Origin: Cruorifilaria tuberocauda
Lineage: Eukaryota; Nematoda; Chromadorea; Rhabditida; Onchocercidae
Direction: 5' to 3'
Assembly (NCBI GenBank): GCA_013365365.1
Contig: JABVXU010000823.1
Coordinates: forward strand, 1-19,116
Length of the DNA: 19,116 nt
Position 1 is the first letter of the stretch; every line of letters starts with the position of its first letter. A program made the position numbers and the translations under genes. Positions 8,201 through 18,407 of this stretch are shown here, piece after piece. The notes beneath the pieces were generated by a model. That model had not been told where the DNA came from. It did not search any database and saw only the letters and a list, made by a program, of their open reading frames with translations.

Positions 8201-11200
8201 TATAAGTACACTTACTAATAAGGTATGCAGCTGAGCTTCAAAATGACTAAATAAATCATTACTTTGTCTCATTCGTTCCATCATAGCACCGAGCTGAAAT
8301 ATTAAAAAATTCCACTACAATTCGAATTTATATTTTTCATGTGATCAAGTTATATCCATAGGGAAAATGTGATAATCTGTCCTGTACTAAACTCCTAATC
8401 CTATATTCCTTTAGATATTGAATTTCTGAATTTTTTTTTGGAAGATTGAATTTTTTTTCTAAAATTTGTTATTTTTCAATTTTATATCATCCTCTAAGAA
8501 GTAATTTGAGCAATCGTCGCATTAAACAGTGCATGGAACGAATAATGGTTCAACATAATCAAAAAATGATCAATAGCTTGAGGCCTGTAATACTAAGAAC
8601 CTAGGTGAACAATGACGCTTCGCTATGTTATATAAACGATCAGGTTATTATTAATAGGAAAAATTTTGTGATAATCTGTCCTGTACTAAATTTCTAATCT
8701 TATATTCCTTTAAATACATACGTGATATATGCCTGTATTAATATCGTTAAATAACCTAAGTGGTATACAGTATACAAATTGTAAATATTTATAAGAAATT
8801 TCTTGAACATACTAAAACAACAAGAAAAATAACAAAAGTAGAATTGCGCATACAACACTTATAGTCTCCAATGGTCGTGCAAGCATCAATTGGGCAGCCG
8901 AAATATTCTCTAATAATATAATTTCAAATGCAGCCAAGGAATCTAATGCTCCACGTCTTACCACTGGCCAATTTGATTTAGCCATTAAGCGTCGCATATC
9001 ATTGATATGTCGCATGGCAATCGAATGATATTTATGAGCCCTATAATGAATAAAAATTAAAATTGTTTATCAAATAAAGATTAAAATTGCTTATCAGATA
9101 AAGATTCAAGTTGTTTATCAGATAAAGACTAAAACTTTATCAGTCACACACATCACTTTAATGTTTCTAAAAAAATATGGAAATTATATCAGAATATCCA
9201 ATAACAGATTACTACACTGTAGGAGTAATCTTATACTTTTACATAATATTATGTAAAATCCCTGACAATTACTTACTATTACTTTTAAACTGGTTAACAT
9301 TACTTTATAATTTCTAGCTATCCATTCACAACCAAATAAAACCTAATTAACTTCTTTTAGAAATAGAAAACTTCAACATTTTTCTGTTTTTATATTACTT
9401 ATAACATCAGCAAAATAAGGATATAAATCAAATATTACCGATAACATATACCTATGAAATAAATAATCTAAATGATTCAAATTAATGAAAAATAGAAAAT
9501 TACCTAAAGCTAATATCCTAAAGCTTCCTTTTAAGGAATTTATCTCGAATTTAATTTCAAATAATTTTTTGCAAATTCTACAAAACTTTGTATAGGAAAA
9601 CTGTAGGGGATACATGAAACAAATCCGTTATGAAATTTAAGAACGAATTTGTGATTAAATTCCCTTGCACTCTTTTGCCATCATTGATTTGATAGCACTG
9701 CATTGAAACGCAATGTGCATCATGCCCAGTAGAGATGGCTGGCTGGCTTTATTATGGTACTATCAGGAACGAACTTCTGATCACTTTGTATCATGCTAGC
9801 CAATGAACCTAGCTAACCACTAGGCTACGACGTATACCGTACCAGGTTGATGGATAAGGTAATTAAAAAAAGTTAATGATAAGTTAATGTAACCTCTCAA
9901 TTTGGCATGTTTGTAAGCTTTGTATTACAGTAAGTACGTATGTAAGCGCAATTAACGTTTCTTTACCCATCCAATCAAACGTTGGCCATTGTACCGGAGC
10001 TGTATCACCGTAAGTTAATTTCATCGTTTGTACCAATGTTTGCAATTGTCGTAGACATGTTTTTGTACTTTTTAACTGTAAGTAAAATTTAACGGATAGT
10101 TTGCAATTAGAATATATTGATAATAAATGATTAATGTAATATTAAGTAAAAATTTCGTTATCCTTGAATACAGGTACCTAAATTTATGCTATTTTGAATA
10201 GTCCAAATTTCGAACTAATTTAGTAATTTATTACTTTTTAATTCTTTTTTTTTCTTCCAGTTTTCATATGCAAACTCAATTTCAATAATAATTCGACGAT
10301 TTGATCATTTAGAATTAATTAGTAATTTGAAAATAGAAGGTTTAACATCTTCTCATTCTCTTTCTTTTCCAGTAAACTCAAATTCAGCAATAATTCGACA
10401 ATTTGAACTATCTTAGTCCTCCATGATTAAATTTAAAAAAAAAATGAAAATTGAAAACAACTCAGTTTTTTGTTATTTAAAGATAGCTATTTCTAGTGAA
10501 GTCTGGTTACTCTAATTTATCAAATTTTCCGATTATATTTAATTTAACTTAGAAATGCGAAAATCTACCAGTTTTAAAGAAATATAATAAACCATAAACT
10601 AACCAAGCCGGATGATATGAAGAAACAAATTTGCACTGTGCAACAGAAAGCTTTAATATAATCCAAACATGCATTATCAGCATTCAACACTACTAGTTTC
10701 TCACTTACTTCCATTATACTTTTCATCAAGTCTTCTTCCCGACTTAAATCCATAGATATAATCTAAAAAAAATTGAGAGGAATAAAAAGTAATACTTGAA
10801 ATATTTTTTTAATTATGATGATTCTGGTCCTGGTGGATTATATCTCTCACAAATGTCTTTATCTTAATTCTTTCCGCAAAAGGTGGAACAACTTTCAGAT
10901 ATCTTATTAAATATCCCGAAAGTTCTGATGATAACAATTTACAACGCAATAAAATACCATGATTCTGTTACCTGAAAATTTTAAATTCTTTTTTTTTAAA
11001 TCATGCTTTAAATATTCCACAAAATTGTAGGATGATATTTTAAAATATCAAATGGAAATTTTGACAGTAAATAAATAATATTGTATGTGTAACGATGTAG
11101 TAATGTTATGTTTTACTTATCTCTTGAACCAAAGCTTTATTTCCACCAACTTAATTTAACCTAAGCTTTATTTGTATAAACTTTACAAATTACCATTAAT

Positions 11201-12915
11201 GATCACTTATTCTTTTAAGCTTACCATCGCGGATGAAAGCCGGAAATAACATTCCAAAGCCGGATCACCAAGTTGATTAAATAACGATGCACCGGCTTCT
11301 ACTATTTCACTCGCATTATTCCAATCATTCATTGCTCCATGGATTTCCTGAAACAATTCAATAAAGAAATGATTTCTAGTCCGATTTGATCGGTCAACCT
11401 TTCAATATTATCAAATGGCTCTCATACTGGTTATCACTTGTCCATCATTAAATCATTACTGTTTCATCAATCATTATTCAAAGTAAGCTAATTACTTAGC
11501 TAAAAAAAAGTTAATTTTAGCCACTAATTAAAGTAAAAAGTAGCCTATATAACGAGATACTTTATTAATAATACAAACTTTCTATTAACTACTCACACTG
11601 TAGAACAATTAATTAATAATTAAATTAATTAATAAGCAAGGAAAACTTTGCACAAGAATGTACTAAAAACAAATATACAATACGATTTTTTACAAAAGAT
11701 TCTGAATCTACAGTATTCTTTATTTTTTTCCAAAGAAACTTTTCATTTGCAATAGAGAACACATAATTAGCTCCTATTTTACTGTAACTAATTAGCTTTT
11801 ATTTTAATGTAATTAAGCAATTAATTATAATTTAATAGAAAATAATACCGCAAGTAGAAATAACAGACGTGCATGAATAACAGGAAAATCTCGGGAATGT
11901 GCTGATTCTTTCCGTAACAGTTGTTTTACTGGTTCAAAAATTTTTAATTGCATATATACTTCGGCAATTGTACAAGCTATTTCTAATCGATATTTGGTAT
12001 ACTCTGCACCTGCTTCTTTCATACCATGGTACTAAAAAGGTAAAGAGAAAAAAAATTTAGAAAAATCAATGATAAAGATAACACTATGAAAATGTAAAAT
12101 AGTTCAAAGTTAATAGTATTTCGATGCAAATTTTAATTATTAATAGTTATGTGTTAATAAAGTTTATAGGTAAATTTTCCATGCTAATTAATTACAAACG
12201 ATTCATAGCTCTTAACATTAAATTATTTAAATTTCACATGAAATTACTCAAAACATCTAAATTTCTATTTTCATTCTAAAAATATGTTCACAAACTTTTC
12301 ACTATGTTGACAACGGATAATTTAATAAGAAGCAAATGTGAAATACCGCCTGCTCCAAATGATGCCTTGCTAATTCAATATTTTTTGTATAATAAAAATA
12401 TAATTTTCCAATTTGATAATTTACGAAAGACGTCATTTCATGAGTCATCAGAGTTTTGAAACATGCCTGAAATGATATTCGATTAGGTAATTTAATTATT
12501 TAAAAAAAAATTTTGATATCTAAGAATGTCATGAATAGGGAAATTACTGAAAATTTATACGCGAAATATTAGAATAACTAATTTGATTGGATTTAGAAAA
12601 CTATAGAAATTCTTGTTGAGGAATAAAAGTTTTAGCTGCTTGATTTATTTCTGAGTTGAAACTGAAATGAAAATCTAAATTTTTTAAATTGATAAATAGA
12701 TAAGAAATCTTTTAGCAAAGATAAAATATTCTGCGAGGTAATTTAAATTAAATTAGCAAAATATATAAAATCGCATAACGAACCTTTAAACATTTTATAG
12801 CCATTTTATATTTCGGCGGATTGTGTGACCGAAAAAATTCAGCCCCTTCAAGTAATAATACGGCTGCTTGATCAAATAAATACCGTTCTGGTAAATAATT
12901 TTCCACTACATTCAT
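5229..12915 (-). CDS. mau-2: MAU-2/SCC4 cohesin loading factor subunit (13 exons)
   Basis: Minus-strand exons 12915-12784, 12466-12347, 12031-11849, 11347-11225, 10762-10604, 10075-9894, 9040-8854, 8293-8216, 7839-7774, 7620-7415, 6746-6559, 5731-5604 and 5255-5229 join to 592 residues. Human MAU2 is about 613. All introns are GT-AG and phases agree throughout. The family binds the N-terminus of SCC2/NIPBL and helps load cohesin on chromatin; in C. elegans mau-2 also affects cell and axon migration. Recognition is by colinear TPR-like similarity to MAU2 as I remember it: PPKYKMAIKCL near residue 35, YYTKNIELARHHLEQA near 70, AEVYMQLK and VKQLLRK near 105-120, AQLHTLLGMYC spanning exons 8-9, GLFERITPG and VHALHSYLHSRLQEAK in exon 10, and HSLIQWEGG at the end. 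The protein stops right after that, so it lacks the roughly 30-residue tail of the vertebrate protein. No signal peptide is seen, and a soluble nuclear superhelix is expected. Confidence 0.95.
5403..5419 (+). terminator. Candidate poly(A) signals of insulin-like gene
   Basis: Two AATAAA hexamers (5403-5408 and 5414-5419) are the first canonical signals after the TAA at 5200. If used, the 3' UTR runs through the last exon and into the last intron of the convergent mau-2 gene. A variant AATAAT near 5261-5266 is an alternative closer site. Confidence 0.4.
5871..6132. mobile_element. Foldback (MITE-like) element in mau-2 intron 11
   Basis: Arms 5871-5946 and 6058-6132 are about 75 bp inverted repeats with roughly seven mismatches and one gap. 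Both contain GTTTAATGATAAAATTTGG or its complement. The 111 bp spacer codes for nothing. The arm ends are A-rich, so no clear target-site duplication can be read. A non-autonomous DNA transposon remnant is the likeliest reading. Confidence 0.7.
6371..6451. repeat. Two adjacent perfect hairpins in mau-2 intron 11
   Basis: The first stem is TTACCATAC (6371-6379) with GTATGGTAA (6393-6401) and a 13 nt loop. The second is AAAAAATAAAAAATGC (6406-6421) with its complement (6436-6451) and a 14 nt loop. An ATT/AAT trinucleotide tract follows at about 6452-6500. Confidence 0.7.
6747..7414 (-). other. mau-2 intron 10 (668 nt)
   Basis: AT-rich intron between GTGAGC and TTTTTAG. I see only homopolymer runs and a short ATT/ATC tract around 7298-7330. 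No gene or element. Confidence 0.7.
7738..7756. repeat. (TA)n microsatellite in mau-2 intron 9
   Basis: A perfect TA dinucleotide run in the 153 nt intron between exons 9 and 10. Confidence 0.85.
8369..8716. repeat. 49 bp direct repeat pair in mau-2 intron 7
   Basis: Copies 8369-8417 and 8668-8716 match at about 45 of 49 bases, both starting GTGATAATCTGTCCTGTACT. They flank 250 bp of somewhat less AT-rich DNA. This could be an internal duplication or the ends of a small decayed element. Confidence 0.75.
9059..9143. repeat. 24 bp tandem repeat beside a mau-2 acceptor
   Basis: Three full copies (9059-9082, 9083-9106, 9107-9130) and a partial fourth of a unit like AAAATTGTTTATCA plus GATAAAGATT. 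The array starts 18 nt inside intron 6 from the exon 7 acceptor, where branch-point and pyrimidine signals would lie. Confidence 0.8.
9661..9840 (-). mobile_element. tRNA-derived SINE-like element in mau-2 intron 6
   Basis: On the minus strand a tRNA-like head begins at about 9831 with GTCGTAGCCTAGTGGTTAGC, which contains a match to the RNA polymerase III A box (TRGYNNARNGG). About 43 nt further, GTTCGTTCC resembles a B box (GTTCGANTCC) with one base missing. The block is clearly less AT-rich than the intron around it and continues into a non-tRNA body (9680-9765) with CCAGCCAGCCATCTC and CATTGCGTTTCAATG. There is no closing acceptor stem, so it is not a working tRNA gene. A SINE fits best and a decayed tRNA pseudogene is the alternative. 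Boundaries are approximate. Confidence 0.6.
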
Positions 12916-12925
12916 CCTGAAATAA
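12913..12925 (-). promoter_or_regulatory. mau-2: Probable SL trans-splice site immediately before mau-2 AUG
   Basis: On the minus strand TTATTTCAG is followed by G and then the ATG at 12915, leaving a one-base 5' UTR. No good upstream exon is seen. An acceptor this close to the start is typical of nematode spliced-leader addition. A cis-spliced non-coding upstream exon cannot be excluded. Confidence 0.6.
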
Positions 12926-13959
12926 TAAAAATTTAAGGATCGATTTTATCACCAAAACATTTTAATTTAATATAAGTAAATGCAAATCGATATAAATACA
13001 ATTTTATATAATTCCATTCCAATTCTGACTTAAGTTTTTGAGTAAGATTTTCACATATTTGTAATTTTAACACCCATAAAGCATTTTTTTTTCTGGAAAA
13101 TCTACTTCTGGAATTAAATCTATGAAGAGAATAGGAAGTAAATGTCATTTTTCACTTTCGGAAACACTTCCAATCACATTAACTAATACTTTTTTTGCTT
13201 TCTTTTCAATTTCCGGAATGATTTCATAGAAAAATTATTCCAATTATGCATTATTATCGTTTCTCTTCGAACAACTACTTCCTTATCATTTATTTTAACA
13301 ACAACAAATTAAAGTTAAGCAATTAAAAACATATTACTTTATAATATATCACAATCTTTCTGTTTAACCAATTTATACTTTAATCAAAACTTTCGAAATA
13401 ACAAAATAATATAGAAGAATAATAAAATCAACTTTTTCTCAAATTTTAATTATCACGTAAAAAAAAAACTTTTACGTATTATTGCAAAATTAAATAACAG
13501 ATGAAAACGAATTTAACATTAAGAATAATACACAAATTTCTACAAATAATAATACATATATATATCAATCATACTAAACTTCATTTTCTTCATAATATTT
13601 TAACGTAACGTACGTCTTAAAAAAATCACGTTACCTCATTGCAATGATATTTTTACGCTATCCTCACATTTCTCACATTTCTCTTGCCATCATACCTTTC
13701 TCATATTTTACGTCATCCCTCACGTTTTATTACATTTCACGTTGCCAAACGTTTTCGTTATATTTCACGCTATTCTCACGAAATTGACCCATTGAACTAC
13801 GAGTAAGTATGCAAGTAATAAAATTTATCAATTACTTAATAAATAATTTATATTGACCTAAATTTTCAGCCTTTCGCTCATTTCTAATCAAATTTCTCAA
13901 AATTTCTCATGCATTTTCTGCCTCCCTCTTACTCCATTCATGTTAATACTGCAATGCAA
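12926..13959. other. Upstream region of mau-2, no gene seen
   Basis: AT-rich. The stretch 13590-13790 is pyrimidine-rich on the plus strand with several CACGTT or CACGCT words (13628, 13720, 13738, 13767). Short open frames here are phase noise. Promoter elements of mau-2 should lie here but none can be named. Confidence 0.5.
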
Positions 13960-14300
13960 ACCGCCTGCAGCGTAGTGCAGTTGCACTGCAGCGTAAATTA
14001 TCAAGATGAAAGCCTTTTGATGAAAAGAAAGGAATAGATATATCGGCCGAGAAATAGTCGTCGTAACATCACCACCACCACCATCACCGCCATCATTCAG
14101 CTAAATGACAAGAGGACGAGGACGTATCGATCGTGATCGTGTATGTCTGTCTGTGTCTGTGCCTGCATCTGTTCGTGTATGTGAGTGCATGTGAAATTCA
14201 GCTTGGTACGTATGTTACGTCCATTGATCGTAAACATATAAACGTATGTGTCTGTGCGTATGCATGTGTATGTATGTATGTATGTGTGTATGTGTGTTTC
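13960..14300. promoter_or_regulatory. GC-richer island between divergent genes
   Basis: Composition rises well above the surroundings. It holds a repeated CTGCAGCGTA (13965-13974 and 13986-13995) around the palindrome AGTGCA-GT-TGCACT, a CAC/ACC triplet run near 14069-14095, and TG/TATG microsatellite (TGTCTG and TATG repeats, 14141-14298). It lies upstream of both mau-2 (minus) and the candidate exon at 14957 (plus), so a promoter/5' UTR role is reasonable but inferred. Confidence 0.4.
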
Positions 14301-14956
14301 TAAAGTTAGCTTCTAAAAAGTTAGTATAAACAAACAATATTTTCGCTACTCTATTTTTACACTTTATCAATTGGTTAAGAGTTAACGTTATCGTTATCAG
14401 TTGCTGACCAAAGATCATTTATCTCTTTATCATTTCTTCAATTGGTCATTAGGTCAGTTGTTCACTTTACATTATGCTAATTCCTCATTCACTTACTACT
14501 TTATTTGATTTTGTTATTCACTCTGAAAAGTGATCTTTTTGAAACAATTGGCTATGTAATGATAAGATAGTGATAAGGAATGTGTGATGATAAGAATGAT
14601 GATAAGAGAATAATATAATAATCAATTGATAAAGCTTGATAGCTTGAAGTGAAAGTGATAGTGAAAGCTTGAGTGCAATTAATTGGAATAATATGTGATG
14701 AAAGTAATTGCAGCGCTTCCGGAATGCTTCAGGTATTATATGATAAAACCGGTTGAAATGGATAATTGCGGGTTGATTCAAATTATCATACATACTTTTC
14801 TACTATTATTATAGTTACTACAACTGCTATTCCATTCTTAATCCGTAATTATTATTTCTCGGCTAACCGTTATTATTATTATTATTTCATGTTTAATAGA
14901 AATTAGAAATTCTGATAAATTTTCACGTATACCTCGTGATTATTTAAATTAACTGA
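14301..14956. other. Region upstream of candidate exon 14957
   Basis: AT-rich with repeated TGATAAG/GATAAT words between 14555 and 14640 and a (TTA)n run at 14868-14886. Could be 5' UTR or promoter of the plus-strand exon. No coding exon is supported. Confidence 0.4.
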
Positions 14957-15137
14957 ATGATAATGCAAACTGATAATCATACTGATTCCACTCCGATTTC
15001 GTTATCACCGGATGTTGATTATACCACATCATCATCATCATCATCATCATCAGTAACAGGAACGGCAACTCTAGTGATAGCATCACAAGCCGTAAATTCC
15101 GTAAATTGTAGCAGGATAGGATCGAATTTTACGAACG
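14957..15137 (+). CDS. Candidate first coding exon, Ser/Thr-rich protein
   Basis: ATG 14957 opens 60 codons that use varied, ordinary amino acids unlike the surrounding noise. They include DSTPISLSPDVDYTTS, then eight to nine Ser from a (TCA)n run (15031-15049), then VTGTATLVIASQAVNSVN. A donor-like GGTATGC would end it at 15137 in phase 1. Otherwise the frame closes at 15170-15172 after MLFGIHVKFL. The pattern suits a disordered N-terminus, as in many transcription factors, but no domain is visible and I found no second exon. Function unknown; it may continue beyond a long intron. Confidence 0.4.
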
Positions 15138-15979
15138 GTATGCTTTTTGGAATTCACGTGAAGTTTTTATGATAAGTGGAAAAGAAATGACATAAGTAAG
15201 TTCAATTATGTTAAGATTCGATTTGACAATTTGTTTGATAATTTCGTTTAGATCAAGTGGCGGATTTTTTATATAAAACTCAATTAAATAAAACTTTGGT
15301 AGATTTTTTTAGTTATTTTTTAGGTAAAATTTTTACTGAGTAAAACTAAAGTAAATTAAGTAAAACTCAATAATTCAATTAAGTACTTTGCTCTTTTTTC
15401 AGTTCTGTTAATCTTGCAGTAAGTAGTTCTTCCTTTTTATCAGTAGATTATTTTTTCAAGTATCAGAATAAGAATATTGTTATTTTTTCAAGTATCACAG
15501 TAAGAATCGTTATTTTTTTTCATTTAATACAGTAAGAATAACCTTATTGCTTACTTTGAACTACCACCTTTTTTGTTTCTCTTTTAAAAAATTTGAATTA
15601 AATAAGAGAATGATTTTAGAGATGAGTAAAAAAATATTTTGTAATATTTGATTATAATATGAATTGCATAATTTTAATTATTCTAAAATGCGTAAAATAA
15701 ACTTTTAATTAAATTCAAATTAACCTTTGAGTTTAATATTTTCTTCATTTCAATTAAACAAAAATTTCAGAATTCATTTTTGACAGGTAAAAATGAGAGG
15801 TTAAATGATTTATGGGAAAAGGTCTTCTTTCCTTATTTCTTTCTTAATTTCATGATTCCTTAACAGTTTAATAACTTAATAATTTCAATAATTCTGTTCG
15901 CATTGTCAAGTAAATCGAATCTAATCTGTCACTAAATTGAAAATATATGTATAAAGAATGATACCAGGAAATAATATTG
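15138..15979. other. AT-rich stretch without recognisable gene
   Basis: It could be the first intron of the candidate gene at 14957. There is a small imperfect repeat of TTATTTTTTCAAGTATCA (15447-15465 and 15480-15497). Nothing else is supported. Confidence 0.5.
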
Positions 15980-16249
15980 GGAGGTATCGGGTGGAAAGTT
16001 AAGTAAAATTATCTTGAAGGGATTCGGAGGAGAATTAAGTAAAATTATCCGGAAGGTATCGCGAGGAAAGTTAAGTAAATTTATCTCTGATGAATTAATT
16101 GCTAGCTTGCACCGCGACAAACCAACAAATCCAATGTTTAGACTGGAAAATTTGATGTTTCAATACTCTCGAGTTAAGTTTCCATTCATAAGTACACTTC
16201 CGATCGATACGATGACCTTCGCAAAAAAAATCGCAAGAAAAGTGCAATA
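15975..16249 (+). CDS. Open frame with internal repeats, possible exon or pseudo-exon
   Basis: A frame open from 15975 to TAA 16247-16249 encodes about 90 residues starting YWEVSGGKLSKIILKG and ending FAKKIARKVQ. It repeats a 12-residue unit of the type GGxLSKII three times and is lysine-rich, with less AT-rich DNA than its surroundings. There is no ATG before 16133. The nearest acceptor (ATACCAG, 15966) puts a stop in frame. The opposite strand is also open across it, a warning sign. I recognise no family. Confidence 0.2.
15980..16087. repeat. Three-copy 36 bp tandem repeat
   Basis: Units 15980-16015, 16016-16051 and 16052-16087 share GGAAAGTTAAGTAAAATTAT or close variants. The period is exactly 36, a multiple of three, so the reading frame is preserved across copies. 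Confidence 0.85.
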
Positions 16250-17081
16250 ATACAGATTACTGTTAACTTTTTTCAATTTTCTTCTTTCTGTTAATTTAAA
16301 GTTACGCGATAAAAATTTGTGTAATAAAAAAGTTAAAGGTTAAAATGAGAAGAGGACCGTATCGAGATTTCTACAAGACAATTTAAATCTGCTTATTTGG
16401 TGTTTAATTTGACGTGAAATTAATATCAATAATATGACAGTAAAACAATAAGCTATGATTTCATCTAGCAAAAATGTGCTCATTGATTTTGTAAAAGACG
16501 AAAATATTTGACGTAAAAAATGACGTAAACTGTTCGATGTAAGAAAGAATAAACTTTAATTTTTTCCTTTCCACTCGCGTACGTTTACTGTCTACGTAAA
16601 ATATATTTATTCTTCGTTTTCTTCAACGTTCCCTACATTAATACTCAAATGATAAGCACTGTTAAATTTGAAAGTTTGAAAATTGTGATATGAAATAAAC
16701 ATTGTTAATTAGCAATTCAATGCAATGAGAAATAGAAAAGTGAAAATTTTAATTTACAATGATTTTTTTCAAAAAGTTTTGATAAAATACAAATAAACGG
16801 ATAAAATTAAAAGCTGTTATGGGAATATTTGAATACTTTTATCAGGTTATCTATTATCAAATTTATCACATAAAAGATTAAATTCCATTTTTAATCATTC
16901 TGATAGACAATGCCTCCCTTTGGATCATTTCAATTAATCAAAAAACTTATCATTCTACTATTTAATAACATTTATTCAAACAATATTCATTCTCAAATTA
17001 AAATTAAGCGCGAAAAAAATCGAATAAAAATCCAGTTTCTTTTCTTTTTTCATGAGAAATTTACAGAATGAGAAGCGATTC
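16250..17081. other. AT-rich stretch without recognisable gene
   Basis: It contains a 13-codon frame (16345-16386) and a less AT-rich patch near 16571-16632, neither with coding support. Confidence 0.5.
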
Positions 17082-17343
17082 AATTACATAATTATTGTAT
17101 TAATAAATTCAATTCAAATTTGATGTTTCAGTTAACTTTTTTTGAGAAAGTTAATTTTTGAATTAACATGAAATTCAACGTCAGTTAATTAGTTAATGCA
17201 TGAATTTTGAACTAATTACATAATTACTGTATTATAAATTCAATTCAAATTTGATGTTTCAGTTAACTTTTTTGAGAAAGTTAATTTTTGAATTAACATG
17301 AAATTTAACGTCAGTTAATTAGTTAATGCATGAATTTTGAACT
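17082..17343. repeat. 132 bp tandem duplication
   Basis: Two adjacent copies (17082-17213 and 17214-17343) differ by two indels and a few substitutions. Each starts AATTACATAATTA and ends TGCATGAATTTTGAACT. Each unit contains a small hairpin, GTTAACTTT pairing with AAAGTTAA. High identity implies a young duplication. Confidence 0.92.
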
Positions 17344-18124
17344 TTATACTTATATTCTTATGTGGTAATTTTCTTTTTTTGCAATAGATAATTGAAATTA
17401 ATTTCTTCCATCTTATTAATCATTGATAAAGCTTACGTTATATAAAGAAATACGTAAGTTACAATACGTAACATTCATCATTGTAAAATTCCGAATTTCA
17501 CTTATTAATAATAACAAAAGGGAGGAAAAGAAACAAAGATTTATTTAAACTTTTTAAGTAAATTCAAACTTTTTATCATTTTTCTGAATATTCTACGTGT
17601 TCAATATTATCTCACGTATTTATCACGTAATTTGTATATATTTGTAGCTATGTTTCAGTTTAAAGAATGATTTAATTCATTTAATTTAAATTTTTAAAAT
17701 TGTATAATTACGATGAATCACTGTTAATTAATAGATTTAAATGCGTCTAATTGCCACGTAACATTGTAAACATTTCATGAAAATTACATGACAATAATTT
17801 GATTCATTCTTATCAGTTATCAATTGGAATAAATGGAATTTCTAAATTGAAATGATAAAATAGCACTTTGAATTAGTAAATAGTTTCAATTAACTTTACT
17901 TATTATTAATTTCATGAAATACCATTTGAGAATTTAAATTTTAATCTTTTTGAAATTGATAGTGTAATCAATAACTGATAATGTAATCAATAATCAACAG
18001 TTCTCTGAACTTTACTTATCATATCACTTCATTTGAAAGGATTATTTACTAAGCGTATCTTAATTTCTATTTTATAAGAAATCTAAAAAATACTAAACAT
18101 ACACTATTTGTTCATCCTTATTCA
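17344..18124. other. AT-rich stretch without recognisable gene
   Basis: Only short duplications are seen, such as the paired GATA(G/A)TGTAATCAATAA at 17958-17995. No exon supported. Confidence 0.5.
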
Positions 18125-18175
18125 TCTCTCTTTTTCTCCCTCTCTCTCCTCCTCTCTCTCTCTCTCTCTCCTTCT
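18125..18175. repeat. Pure pyrimidine (CT)n tract
   Basis: 51 consecutive pyrimidines, with a perfect CT run in the second half. Confidence 0.95.
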
Positions 18176-18313
18176 GAATGAAAAAATATATGTACTTTTT
18201 AATGATAAATAATTCAAATTGAATTAATCAATTCTCAATGATAACAAAAGAAAAGAAAAGAGAGGAAATAAAAATGTTAACAAATGTGCATTCTAGTTGT
18301 ATTTACTGATTAT

Positions 18314-18318
18314 AGAAA

Positions 18319-18354
<36 letters not shown>
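18314..18354. repeat. Pure purine (GA)n tract
   Basis: 41 consecutive purines, mostly a perfect GA run, followed after one T by another purine block to about 18376. It is complementary to the CT tract 140 bp upstream. Confidence 0.95.
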
Positions 18355-18357
<3 letters not shown>

Positions 18358-18407
18358 GAAGGAAAGAGAGAAAAAGCTATTTATTAAGGTTATTGTTAGG
18401 CTAAGGC

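Noticed and set aside
8812..8853. Continuation of mau-2 exon 7 as a hydrophobic tail (VCAILLLLFFLLF)
   Set aside because: This is intron readthrough. The GTATGC donor at 8853 and continuation of MAU-2 similarity in exon 8 explain it.
9373..9615. 80-codon minus-strand frame
   Set aside because: Lies wholly inside mau-2 intron 6, AT-rich composition, no similarity to the family, and skipped by phase-consistent splicing.
9780..9831. Functional tRNA gene
   Set aside because: No pairing acceptor stem, B box lacks a base, and the sequence continues into a non-tRNA body; SINE-like is the better call.
12933..13148. 71-codon minus-strand frame just upstream of mau-2
   Set aside because: It closes before the mau-2 acceptor, is not in frame with the gene and has biased composition.
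14215..14418. 67-codon minus-strand frame
   Set aside because: Its C-terminal half is the TATG/TGTG microsatellite read as T-H-I repeats.
14518..14793. 91-codon minus-strand frame
   Set aside because: Arises from repeated GATAAG/GTGATA words read as S-L-S and H-H; no start context or homology.
15932..16120. 62-codon minus-strand frame with LLNFPPDT repeats
   Set aside because: Antisense image of the 36 bp tandem repeat; no ATG start.
16345..16386. 13-codon frame MRRGPYRDFYKTI
   Set aside because: Too short, and no acceptor or homologue recognised.
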